Made by a program: the position numbers and the translations under genes. 64,000 bases of DNA from DASRAJ01 sp035638255 (GTDB lineage Bacteria > Bacteroidota > Bacteroidia > Chitinophagales > UBA10324). Position 1 is the first letter of the stretch, and every line of letters begins with the position of its first letter. Below are positions 32,914 through 41,936 of this stretch, piece after piece. A model generated the notes under the pieces. It was not told the origin of the DNA. It saw only the letters and a list, made by a program, of their open reading frames with translations, and did no database searches. The stretch lies in the NCBI GenBank assembly GCA_035638255.1, contig DASRAJ010000107.1, positions 112,175 to 176,174 on the forward strand. The letters are read 5' to 3'.

Positions 32914-33366
32914 ATGGAAGATCACTTATTTATCCGTAAAGAAATCATTCTCGATGCTCCTGTTTCAAAAGTGTGGGACTCATTAACAAAGCCAAAGTAT
33001 ACGCGGCAATACATGTATGAATGCGATGCAATTTCTGATTGGAAAAAAGGAAGTGAACTTATCTGGAAAGGACACCATGACAGCAAGGTCTACGTGAAAG
33101 GACACATCGTTGACATTGATCCGGAAAAACTCCTTCGGTTCACCACGTTTGGCACGGACAGTAAACTGCCTGACATCCCCGCTAATTACTCGACAGTGAC
33201 TTACACGTTAACTCCTGAAGACGGGAAAACAAAGCTGATCATCACCGATGGTGACTTTGCCAAAATCGCTGATGGCCAAGCCCGGTACAAAGATTCTATG
33301 GGAGGATGGGATATGGTACTTCCCAAATTAAAAGAAGCGGTGGAAAAGGAAAGTAAAACGGCATGA
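32914..33366 (+). CDS. SRPBCC/AHSA1 (START-like) domain protein
   Basis: A 150-residue START/Bet v1-fold protein: FIRKEIILDAPVSKVWDSLTKPKYTRQYM is the standard first strand and helix, KKGSELIWKG the hydrophobic pocket strand, and GGWDMVLPKLKEAVEKE the C-terminal helix. Family members bind hydrophobic ligands or act as Hsp90 co-chaperone relatives; no enzymatic role can be claimed. Its stop overlaps the ATG of a short frame at 33363 by 4 bp, showing it was once the first gene of a coupled pair. Confidence 0.88.
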   Translation: MEDHLFIRKEIILDAPVSKVWDSLTKPKYTRQYMYECDAISDWKKGSELIWKGHHDSKVYVKGHIVDIDPEKLLRFTTFGTDSKLPDIPANYSTVTYTLTPEDGKTKLIITDGDFAKIADGQARYKDSMGGWDMVLPKLKEAVEKESKTA

Positions 33367-33596
33367 CAAAAGAGGTGAAAAAATTATTTGAAGAATATGA
33401 ATGTGCCTTCAGCGACGCTGATAAAAAACGAGACAGGAATTTTTTGGTGAATCTTTTCTTTTTACACTTCAACGTTGCAGCGGGGCGAACGAATGAATTC
33501 CTTTCTGAACAGGGTTCATTTCAATCGTTTCATCCTGAGAAAAAATCAGCATATTCACTTTACCTGATGGAGGATGGTTCAATGGTTCGTGAATGA
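33363..33596 (+). pseudogene. Truncated NTF2/SnoaL-like gene start
   Basis: The frame begins MTKEVKKLFEEYECAFSDADK, typical for the N-terminus of NTF2-like proteins (EVKKLFxxYExAxSxxD), but the family pattern ends within about 25 residues and the remaining 50 residues do not resemble any fold element. The ATG overlaps the stop of the SRPBCC gene. The likely reading is a gene whose 3' part was lost or replaced. The frame could still be translated as a 77-residue protein. Confidence 0.4.
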
Positions 33597-33980
33597 GTTT
33601 AGCTTCCTCATTTTGTTTTGATGATAGAGGAACAAGAGAAGATGGTGACGGCTTAACATCGCTATCCAGGCTTCCTGACTGGAAAGCGAACATACCGAGG
33701 ACAGAAAGGGAGCCACTAATTATCAGCCATATATTTGAGAGGCGCATAGCCATAGTAGAGGAGATTACAGACATTTATCGAAAGTTTTGAATTTTTATGT
33801 ATACTAGGTCTACGGCTAACCAATCTTAAGGTTTCAGTTACTGTGGATGACTACGGTAAAAGAAAAAGAATAGTGAAATATTAAATAAGGGAGTATTTGA
33901 CCCGGAATCCTATTCGGTGTTCGATATTGTTCCCTTACTTGTATCCTTCTTCTTCTTATTTTTGTGGTTCAATTCATTGT
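33597..33980. other. Intergenic region without a supported gene
   Basis: A minus-strand frame (33469-33774) has one hydrophobic stretch (NIWLIISGSLSVLGMFAF) but no ribosome binding site, family match or partner. The region around 33630-33720 shows no repeats. The plus-strand gene at 33981 needs a promoter here. Confidence 0.4.
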
Positions 33981-34340
33981 ATGACTTCTCCCGGAGAACA
34001 CGAACGCATTGAACAGTACAAAAAAATTACAGCGCTGGTTGAGCCGCTGCAGGTTATCATGGATGCAAAAAAGAAACTGGAGCAATCTGTATTTCTCAGT
34101 GAAGAAGATCAGCAGATGCTTGACCGAATCAATACCACGCTCGTGACAGTGCGCGCCGAGTTATTGAAATTGATCGGGCAAATAAAAGAGGACCAAAGGA
34201 TGTTTGCTACACGATCTTACTATACCCTCAAAGAATTTGCAGCAAGCACTGACGATGAAAGTGTGATGAAGATATATGAGGAAGCAAAAAAAATGTTCCG
34301 CGAAATGATTACAGATTTTCTGAAGGAGAATGAAAATTAA
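33981..34340 (+). CDS. Small helical protein of unknown function
   Basis: ATG at 33981 is chosen because the longer frame adds a Cys/Tyr-rich stretch without coding character. The 119-residue product (MTSPGEHERIEQYKKITALVEPLQVIMDAKKKLEQSVFLSEEDQQMLDRINTTLVTVRAELLKLIGQIKEDQ) is charged and almost all helical, with heptad-like hydrophobic spacing suggesting a coiled coil or helical bundle. No family is recognised. It precedes a membrane protein gene by 44 bp on the same strand; the two may share a transcript. Confidence 0.55.
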   Translation: MTSPGEHERIEQYKKITALVEPLQVIMDAKKKLEQSVFLSEEDQQMLDRINTTLVTVRAELLKLIGQIKEDQRMFATRSYYTLKEFAASTDDESVMKIYEEAKKMFREMITDFLKENEN

Positions 34341-34383
34341 TCGGCATCATTTCAGCCTCGTTTAACTCTATCAAATAGTATCC

Positions 34384-34995
34384 ATGTTCATCTATGTCCC
34401 CCGGCTTACGGCTGCGACCTATTGCGCTATCATTATTTTATTCTTTCTTCCTTTTATCAACATCAAATGCAATCACGAAGAACTGGATCGGGTGAAAGGA
34501 ATTGAGCTTGCCACAGGTTGCAGGATTGGAAATCATTCAAACGATTCTTTGCAACAAGCCATTAATGCAATGGATTCCATTGCCTCTTCACCTCATCTTA
34601 CAGGCACTGAAGTGAATCGCGGGAATGATACTAATATGAATATTGAGAGAAATAATTTTGCCACCGCATCATTGCTGCTTGCTATCGGGGGATTGGTTCT
34701 GTCATTCTTAATGCAATGGAGAAGAGAAATGCTTCAGGGCATCATCGGCCTGGCAGGAATGATGTCATTGTTCTTAATGCGGGTTCAATTCGATAATAAG
34801 TATTCACATCCAAATAAAATTCCGGATGAAAACACAAACAGTCTTATTGATAGGAATATTACCATTGAATACGAAACGGGATATTGGCTCGTCATCATTT
34901 GCTTTTTACTCATTGCAGCAATAAATATTTACAGCTACATGGAGCAGATGAAAAATGGCAAGATGGAAATCAGCGATGGCTTGCCCTCAGGTTGA
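34384..34995 (+). CDS. Membrane protein of unknown function
   Basis: A 203-residue protein with four predicted membrane segments: AATYCAIIILFFLPFINI near the start, FATASLLLAIGGLVLSFLM and MLQGIIGLAGMMSLFLMRV in the middle and YWLVIICFLLIAAINIYSY near the end. The first loop (about 30-95) is hydrophilic and holds two cysteines (KCNHEELD, GCRIGNH), possibly extracytoplasmic. No family is recognised. The arrangement resembles small Bacteroidota membrane proteins of unknown role that carry an early FLPFxxxxC motif. Confidence 0.6.
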   Translation: MFIYVPRLTAATYCAIIILFFLPFINIKCNHEELDRVKGIELATGCRIGNHSNDSLQQAINAMDSIASSPHLTGTEVNRGNDTNMNIERNNFATASLLLAIGGLVLSFLMQWRREMLQGIIGLAGMMSLFLMRVQFDNKYSHPNKIPDENTNSLIDRNITIEYETGYWLVIICFLLIAAINIYSYMEQMKNGKMEISDGLPSG

Positions 34996-35227
34996 GTGCG
35001 TATAGATTAAGCGGTTACCGCGATCAATTGAGAAGTGTATCAGGAAGTACAGCATGAGCGCTGCCAGGTAAGTCCCCGATAATCCCGATTGATCTGGACT
35101 GAAATCAGCCTTTACTGATTAAATCGAGCAATGAATTTTTATCTTCACCGCGAACTTGAATGTAAGGTTGACGGATAGAGCAGATCACTGCATTTTTTTC
35201 TTTTTATCTGCCTGATCAGTGAGAACA

Positions 35228-35262
35228 TTTTCAATTCACCATTCACTCATTCACCATTCACC
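35228..35262. repeat. CACCATTCA-type short tandem repeat upstream of glyA
   Basis: TTCACCATTCACTCATTCAC followed by CATTCACCAC runs up to the glyA start codon. The unit CAyCATTCA is repeated about four times. This type of degenerate short repeat also occurs, in related form, between the RND genes. Confidence 0.6.
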
Positions 35263-35264
35263 AC

Positions 35265-36536
35265 ATGAACCGAGATGAACTTTTGTTTTCCCTCATCAAC
35301 AAAGAACTCGAACGCCAGCGCCAGGGTATTGAGTTGATTGCTTCAGAAAATTTTGTGAGCAGGCAAGTGATGGAAGCCATGGGCAGCTGCCTCACTAATA
35401 AATATGCGGAAGGTTATCCCGGAAGAAGATACTATGGCGGTTGCGAAGTAGTAGATGAAGTGGAGCAACTGGCGATTGACCGCGTAAAGGAATTATTCGG
35501 CGCCACGTATGCAAACGTGCAACCGCACTCCGGCGCACAGGCCAACTCAGCCGTTTACCTTGCTGTGTTAAAGCCGGGCGACAAAATTCTGGGGTTGAAT
35601 CTGTCACATGGCGGGCATCTAACGCACGGTTCACCGGTAAATTCTTCAGGCAAATTATACCAGCCATTTTTTTATGGTGTGGAACAGGGAACCGGAAGGA
35701 TCAACATGGATGATGTAGCGGATGTTGCAAGAGCAGAAAAACCAAAGCTGATCATCTGCGGCGCCTCTGCATACTCACGTGACTGGGATTACAAACGCTT
35801 CAGGGAGATTGCAGATGAAGTGGGCGCGCTGCTTATGTGTGACATGGCACACCCTGCAGGATTGATCGCCTGTGATCTGTTGAATGATCCGCTCCCCTAT
35901 TGCCACATCGTTACTTCTACCACTCACAAAACGTTGCGTGGTCCCCGTGGCGGGATTATTTTGATGGGAAAAGATTTTGAAAATCCCTGGGGTATTAAAA
36001 CCGCAAAAGGTGAAATAAGAATGATGTCATCGTTGATCGACTCTGCAGTGTTTCCGGGTCACCAGGGTGGGCCGCTCGAGCATGTGATCGCCTCAAAGGC
36101 AGTTGCATTTGCCGAAGCGCTGACTGAAGAATATCGCATTTACATCCTTCAGATACAGAAGAACGCCCGGGCAATGGCTGCATCATTTACAAAGCGTGGT
36201 TACAATATCGTCTCGGGTGGCACTGACAATCATCTTATGCTCATTGACCTCCACAATAAAAATATTTCGGGCAAGAAAGCAGAGAACACCCTTGTTCGCG
36301 CCGAGATCACGCTGAATAAAAACATGGTTCCTTTCGACGATAAATCTCCGATGGTTACTTCCGGAATTCGTGTGGGCACTTCCGCCATCACTTCACGCGG
36401 AATGAAAGAAGGGCACATGGATCAAATTGTCGAATGGATTGATCACATCATCATGAATGCTGATGACGAAAGTGTATTAGCCGGAATTCACAGCCAGGTG
36501 AATGAATTTATGAAGCAGTTTCCTCTCTACACTTAA
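35265..36536 (+). CDS. glyA: Serine hydroxymethyltransferase
   Basis: A 423-residue PLP enzyme interconverting serine and tetrahydrofolate with glycine and 5,10-methylene-tetrahydrofolate, the main one-carbon source for purine, thymidylate and methionine synthesis. Family blocks are ELIASENFVSRQVMEAMGSCLTNKYAEGYPGRRYYGGCE, NVQPHSGAQANSAVY, MCDMAHPAGLI, and the PLP-lysine motif TSTTHKTLRGPRGG with K222. RVGTSAITSRGMKE closes the active site. Length and motif set are complete. The start is at ATG 35265. It is a single gene with no linked folate genes. Confidence 0.97.
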   Translation: MNRDELLFSLINKELERQRQGIELIASENFVSRQVMEAMGSCLTNKYAEGYPGRRYYGGCEVVDEVEQLAIDRVKELFGATYANVQPHSGAQANSAVYLAVLKPGDKILGLNLSHGGHLTHGSPVNSSGKLYQPFFYGVEQGTGRINMDDVADVARAEKPKLIICGASAYSRDWDYKRFREIADEVGALLMCDMAHPAGLIACDLLNDPLPYCHIVTSTTHKTLRGPRGGIILMGKDFENPWGIKTAKGEIRMMSSLIDSAVFPGHQGGPLEHVIASKAVAFAEALTEEYRIYILQIQKNARAMAASFTKRGYNIVSGGTDNHLMLIDLHNKNISGKKAENTLVRAEITLNKNMVPFDDKSPMVTSGIRVGTSAITSRGMKEGHMDQIVEWIDHIIMNADDESVLAGIHSQVNEFMKQFPLYT

Positions 36537-36763
36537 GGTTCCCCAATTCCTCCTGGTAAATAAAAGATTGCGTTCTTAAAATATAGAGTGCACAGTCTAT
36601 AAATACTGCGCCTTGCGCAACCCCTGCAAAAGACTTGTACGATTCTGCTGCGAAAGACCTATAAAAACATTGTAGAAATGTTTGCTCCTTTTGGGTAACT
36701 TTTTAAATTTTCATGCGTTGGAAGATGAAAATATCAGTTAGCCATAAAATATTACACTAAAAT

Positions 36764-39700
36764 ATGAAAAAAATCCATTTACTCTCGATCAGCTTGTTTG
36801 CTCTTATCTCGATTTCCTTGCTGGACGTGCAAACAACCCTTTCCCAGGCTCCGTCAAGCATGGGATTATCAATTCAAAAAACTTTATCACCAACGTGGCT
36901 TGGTTACAACGGCCAATCAACTGTTCGAAATGGCGAATCGTGGAATGAGCCCAACCTGATGGCTAAGCTTCCTGCGCTCAAACCTAAAGTTCTGAGGTAT
37001 CCTGCCGGAGGCAATTCAAATTGGTGGGATTGGAAAAGAGGGTGGTTTGTTAATTCACCCAATCTTCCGTCAAATTATGCCATTCTTGCGAGAGTGTCAA
37101 ACTACCTGGAAAATTTTAAGATAACAAAAGACTCTTGCCATGCTGAAGCGATATTGTCCTTGAACATGGTAACCTCCACGTTGCAAGACCAAATGGCGAT
37201 GTTGAGACACGCCGATTCTATTGGCCTCGGGGTAAAATTTGTGGAGTTGGGTAATGAGTTTTATATCCAGGGCACTGAAGACGACTCGGGGCCTGGTATT
37301 GTTTACGTTGACTCGGTTTTTCATTATGTAAAAACCTATGCTGACATGTGCAATATCTGGATAGACACCATTCATCACTATTTTCCTAATTGCAAGGTCG
37401 CTGTCCAGGGATGCTTTGAAAAAAATAATAGGCCCAAGCGGGTGAAATGGAATGATTCAATGCAGCTATTAATAAATCACCGCGAGGACGTATGGACTTA
37501 TCATACTTACTTTGGTTCGCATTGGATGGATTCTACTGCAACGGCTGCGGAAAAAGCTGCGGTAACTATTGATGAAGTTGAAGATTGGATGTATCAGCCG
37601 TTTAAAGGCTATGGTCTGCTTGCCAACGCATCAGTGAATAATTTGTCTCCAGGTAAAGAGATTTGGATTACAGAATACAACATGACCGATAAAGATCGTC
37701 CTGTAGGTGGTCTTTGGGGACATGGTCTATACCTTCCTCTGCAAAGCATGCTGTTCTTAAATGATGAGCGTATTAAAATGCTTACTCCGTGGTCTATTGA
37801 TGGCTCTGCTGCATACGGACAGTATTTCTTTTCCACCAACGGTTTTTTAATGGGCGGAGAGAGTGACGCATGGACGACTATGCCAAACCCCCCAACCACT
37901 GTTTATTGGGGATTGACGGCAAGCGGAAATACTATGAAAATGCTGGGTGAGGCCGCTGATAAAAAGACCTTTGCTTCACCCTTGGTCTTTACACCCGTCC
38001 CGCAAGTGACGGTGGTAGAAGTTTTCGGAACACAAACCAGAACCTATGATGGAGTGTATGGTTGGCTTTTCAGCAACTCAACCGGATCTGACGCTATGAT
38101 TCTAAATCTTACCGGAACCCCTGTTACTATAGCAACAACGGCTTTCTTCACTACGGGCACTTATGTTCAGAAATATGCTAATCCTTTGGCTCCTATTGCA
38201 AACAGCACTACTGACGTTACAACACTAAGCGGGACTTTACCGGCAACGCTTGTCCTGCAACCCTATTCGGCAACTAAAATCACAAGCAGTTTTGTTCCGG
38301 CTGCTCCTCCCACTGCAAGCATCCAGGTTGATGGAGCTGTTTCCATTTGTTCAGGCGATAGTGTTCAACTTGAAGCCCCCACTGGATTTGTTAACTATGT
38401 TTGGTCTACGGGAGCTACTACCAGAACAATTTGGGTAAAGTCAACAGGGGATTACGGGGTTCATGTTTATGCTCTTGCGGCAGGATATTATGGAGCTGCC
38501 ACGGTTCACATCACTGTTAATCCATTGCCCTATACGCCTACGATCAGTGTTACAAATTATGCTGTGAATATTTGCCAGGGTTTTACGACTGAATTGGTTG
38601 CAAACCAGACTTACAATGCTTATCTGTGGTCAAATGGCGGAACTACAAATTCCATTACAGTAGGCACTACCGGAGACTATACTTTGACAGGTATAGATGT
38701 TAACGGCTGCAGGGCAACTTCTCTTCCTAAAGTAATTACTGTATATCCACTCCCGACTCCTGTTATTACGGCTCAGGGGCCAACCACATTCTGTGCTGAT
38801 CAAAGCGTGATCCTTGCTGTTACCACTGCTTACTCTACTTATTACTGGTCATCGGGCAATTATGGTCAAAGCAGGACAATAACAACCGCAGGAAGTAACT
38901 TCTGTACTGTGACTGATTTACATGGCTGCATAGGAAATTCCAATTCAATTGTTACTGCCGTGCACACGGTTCCGGTACCTATTGTGACAACGAGCACAGG
39001 CGCTCTTACTTTTTGTGCTAACAGCGGTGTATATTTCAGTACATCAACTACGGGATATAATTATCAATGGCTCATGGGTGGAGCAAATATAAGTGGAGCC
39101 ACTAACCAAACTTATATACCAACGGCTTCCGCAACTTACAGGGTGCGACTCACCGATGTTTATGGTTGTACAAACAGATCAGAAATTATTAGTCCTGTAG
39201 TAAATGCTGCTGCTAATCCTGTCATTCAGGGAACGGCTAAAATCTGTCAGGGACAATCCACCGCCTTAAATACTGTCCTTTCATATTCTTCATACTTATG
39301 GTTAGGGGGAGCAACCACGTCTACTGCTACAGTGACTGCCACTGGCAATTATACTGTTCTCGTAACGAATTCAAATGGCTGCTCCGGTATATCTGCCGTA
39401 CCTAAAACTGTTACGGTGAATCCTTTACCTACGCCCACCATCACCGCGGGAAGCGCTACTGCATTTTGCACAGGTGGAAATGTGATTTTGAGCGTTATAG
39501 GTACCTATAATCCCTATTTATGGTCAACGGGTCAATTTGGACAAACTCATACTTATTCTGAATCGGGCACATACAGTTGTATGGTGACCGACACAAATGG
39601 ATGCATGGGGAATTCAAATCCCATTACTGTAACAGTAGGAGCACTTCCAATCCCCGTAGTAACGAGCAGTACGGGCTCATTTACGTTTTGTAACAATGTA

Positions 39701-41770
39701 GGTGCATACTTAACCACTTCACTTTCCGGCTATAATTATCAATGGCTCAAAGGAACAACGGTACTCACCGGCGCGAGCAATCAAACCTATGTGCCGACTT
39801 CGAATGGCGGTTATAAAGTGCGAATAACAGATGATGGCGGATGTACCAGTACATCTGTCAGCAAAACTATTACTATCAATTTGGCGCCGGCACCAGTCAT
39901 CACCGGATCTCTTTCAATTTGTCAGGGCGGTTCTACTTCGTTGGGCGCGAACATTTCCGGTATTTCCTATTTATGGTCAAATGGAGCCACAACACAGTCT
40001 ATTCCTCCATCAACAGCAGGAACCTTTACGGTAGCAGTCACTGATGCAAACGCATGCAGTGGCCTTGCATCCGCAGTAACAACGACAGTTTACTCGCTTC
40101 CAACCGTTACCATTACTTCTACCGGCTCAACTACTTTTTGTGATGGAGGAAATGATTCACTTAAATCAAACACGGCAAGCAGCTACCTGTGGTCCAATGG
40201 AAAAACAACACAAGCTATTAATGTTACTGCAAGTGGTACCTTCACAGTTACCGTAACTGATTCTCATGGATGTTCAAATGCTGCTTCACCAACAACAATA
40301 ACTGAATGGATACTTCCGACACCTGATCTGACCAGCAGTACTGGATCATTGACGTTCTGTGATAATTCAGGCGCCTATTTAACCACTTCAGTTACCGGTT
40401 ATTCCTACCAATGGCTTAAAGGGGGCAATGTAATTGTCGGTGCAACTGCTCAGAATTATATACCAACAGTGGGTGCCACTTACAAGGTGCAAATAACCAA
40501 TGGTTATGGATGTACTAACCTATCAGCAGGTTCTACCATTATCGTTAATGTATCGCCGGTGCCAACCATCACCGGTTCGGCATCCATTTGCGAGGGTGGT
40601 TCAACTTCGCTGAGTTCAAGTATCGCAGCAACTTCTTATCATTGGTCAACTGGCGCCACTACGCAATCTATACCTTCTGCAACAGCAAGTACCTATACTG
40701 TGACGGTGACGGATTTAAACGGATGCACGGGAGTTAGTCCAGCAGTAACTACCGCTGTATATGCACTTCCAACTGTCACGATCACTTCTGTTGGGGCATC
40801 CGATTTTTGTGATGGAGGAAGTGATTCACTTAGATCAAGCGTTGCATCCAGCTATATTTGGTCAAACGGAAAAACAGCACGATCTATTTATATTACTGCA
40901 AGCGGCACTTTTACAGTAACGGTTACTGATTCTCATGGATGTACAAAAGTTTCTTCCCCGGCTATAATAAATGAATGGATACTTCCTGAACCGGTCATAA
41001 CGGCGGTAGGTCCTACTACCTATTGTAAAAATGCACCGGGCAGTTACCTTTCAACTGTTTCCGGTTATTCATATCAATGGCTGAAAGGAACTGCTGTACA
41101 AAATGGAGCTACGGGTCAAACCTGGGAGCCGGGTGCATCGGGAACTTACAAAGTAAAAATTACAGATTCTCATGGATGCAGTAAAACTGCAGCTACAGGA
41201 GTGAAGGTGACGGTGAACAAGCTTCCCGTAGCTTCTATCAGTAACTCAGGGGCATCGAATCTTTGCGGCGGAGCGACTGTTACGCTTACGGAAACCACAG
41301 CCACCGGCAATATTTATCAATGGAAAAATAACGGAACCAGCATTGCAGGAGCTACCACCTCAAAATATATAACAGGCTTGGCGGGTACTTACACATGCTT
41401 CGTCACTAGTACTGCCGGTTGCACACTTACCTCCAACTCCATCACAATTACGAATAATTGCAAGATGGAAGATGGTCAAACAATCGGTAATGAGCTAAGG
41501 ACTACCATGAACCTCTATCCTAACCCTGCCTTCGACGGCATCCATATTAATGCGCAGTTTGCATCGCAAGCAAGCGGTGAAGCCACATTGGAAATACGCA
41601 ACTTGCTGGGTGAAGTGATGTATAGTGAGAAGCAGACGGTTGATGGAGGAAAATATAATAGTGATATTTTATTCAATCAGCGGTTTAGCGCGGGTTCTTA
41701 TTTCGTGCGAATAACCTTTGATGATGACCGCGTGATGCAACAATTCCTGATTGCCAAATCAGGAAGATAA
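36764..41770 (+). CDS. Giant T9SS-exported clan GH-A-like glycoside hydrolase with 14 Ig-like modules
   Basis: 1668 residues: signal peptide, a catalytic domain at about 30-505, fourteen tandem Ig-like modules of about 70-80 residues and a T9SS domain (LYPNPAFDG ... SYFVRITF). The catalytic part has the signs of a TIM-barrel retaining hydrolase: LRYPAGGNSNWWDWK, acid/base E165 in VELGNEFY and nucleophile E304 in EIWITEYN, nearest in pattern to arabinofuranosidase/glucuronidase-type families (GH51/GH79-like), though I cannot assign one. The modules share ICxGxS...YxWSxGxTT...GxYTVxVTDxxGC. Modules 8-10 and 11-13 are a recent duplication of a three-module block. It opens a four-gene extracellular glycan locus. 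Confidence 0.85.
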   Translation: MKKIHLLSISLFALISISLLDVQTTLSQAPSSMGLSIQKTLSPTWLGYNGQSTVRNGESWNEPNLMAKLPALKPKVLRYPAGGNSNWWDWKRGWFVNSPNLPSNYAILARVSNYLENFKITKDSCHAEAILSLNMVTSTLQDQMAMLRHADSIGLGVKFVELGNEFYIQGTEDDSGPGIVYVDSVFHYVKTYADMCNIWIDTIHHYFPNCKVAVQGCFEKNNRPKRVKWNDSMQLLINHREDVWTYHTYFGSHWMDSTATAAEKAAVTIDEVEDWMYQPFKGYGLLANASVNNLSPGKEIWITEYNMTDKDRPVGGLWGHGLYLPLQSMLFLNDERIKMLTPWSIDGSAAYGQYFFSTNGFLMGGESDAWTTMPNPPTTVYWGLTASGNTMKMLGEAADKKTFASPLVFTPVPQVTVVEVFGTQTRTYDGVYGWLFSNSTGSDAMILNLTGTPVTIATTAFFTTGTYVQKYANPLAPIANSTTDVTTLSGTLPATLVLQPYSATKITSSFVPAAPPTASIQVDGAVSICSGDSVQLEAPTGFVNYVWSTGATTRTIWVKSTGDYGVHVYALAAGYYGAATVHITVNPLPYTPTISVTNYAVNICQGFTTELVANQTYNAYLWSNGGTTNSITVGTTGDYTLTGIDVNGCRATSLPKVITVYPLPTPVITAQGPTTFCADQSVILAVTTAYSTYYWSSGNYGQSRTITTAGSNFCTVTDLHGCIGNSNSIVTAVHTVPVPIVTTSTGALTFCANSGVYFSTSTTGYNYQWLMGGANISGATNQTYIPTASATYRVRLTDVYGCTNRSEIISPVVNAAANPVIQGTAKICQGQSTALNTVLSYSSYLWLGGATTSTATVTATGNYTVLVTNSNGCSGISAVPKTVTVNPLPTPTITAGSATAFCTGGNVILSVIGTYNPYLWSTGQFGQTHTYSESGTYSCMVTDTNGCMGNSNPITVTVGALPIPVVTSSTGSFTFCNNVGAYLTTSLSGYNYQWLKGTTVLTGASNQTYVPTSNGGYKVRITDDGGCTSTSVSKTITINLAPAPVITGSLSICQGGSTSLGANISGISYLWSNGATTQSIPPSTAGTFTVAVTDANACSGLASAVTTTVYSLPTVTITSTGSTTFCDGGNDSLKSNTASSYLWSNGKTTQAINVTASGTFTVTVTDSHGCSNAASPTTITEWILPTPDLTSSTGSLTFCDNSGAYLTTSVTGYSYQWLKGGNVIVGATAQNYIPTVGATYKVQITNGYGCTNLSAGSTIIVNVSPVPTITGSASICEGGSTSLSSSIAATSYHWSTGATTQSIPSATASTYTVTVTDLNGCTGVSPAVTTAVYALPTVTITSVGASDFCDGGSDSLRSSVASSYIWSNGKTARSIYITASGTFTVTVTDSHGCTKVSSPAIINEWILPEPVITAVGPTTYCKNAPGSYLSTVSGYSYQWLKGTAVQNGATGQTWEPGASGTYKVKITDSHGCSKTAATGVKVTVNKLPVASISNSGASNLCGGATVTLTETTATGNIYQWKNNGTSIAGATTSKYITGLAGTYTCFVTSTAGCTLTSNSITITNNCKMEDGQTIGNELRTTMNLYPNPAFDGIHINAQFASQASGEATLEIRNLLGEVMYSEKQTVDGGKYNSDILFNQRFSAGSYFVRITFDDDRVMQQFLIAKSGR

Positions 41771-41797
41771 GTTTTGAATGAAGTGAATGAAGAAATG

Positions 41798-41830
41798 AGC
41801 AGCCCTATAGTTTTCAGGGCTGCTTTTTTG
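41798..41830 (+). terminator. Rho-independent terminator
   Basis: AGCAGCCCT (41798-41806) pairs perfectly with AGGGCTGCT (41816-41824) over a 9-nt loop and is followed by a T run. It ends transcripts of the preceding hydrolase gene. Confidence 0.92.
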
Positions 41831-41936
41831 ATGGGATTAATATGCGGGACTTATAAAGCAATAATATAATTTCCCCCGGCAGATTGCAAAAACGTGATAC
41901 ATTTACATTTCATTGCAACCATCAAACTCCGGAAGC

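Noticed and set aside
33469..33774. 101-aa minus-strand frame with one hydrophobic stretch
   Set aside because: No ribosome binding site, promoter or family match; kept only as a note in the intergenic entry.
36764..41770. Reading the repeats of the giant hydrolase as intergenic DNA repeats or an assembly error
   Set aside because: Frame and module pattern are kept throughout, so they are protein modules, though collapse or expansion in assembly cannot be excluded.
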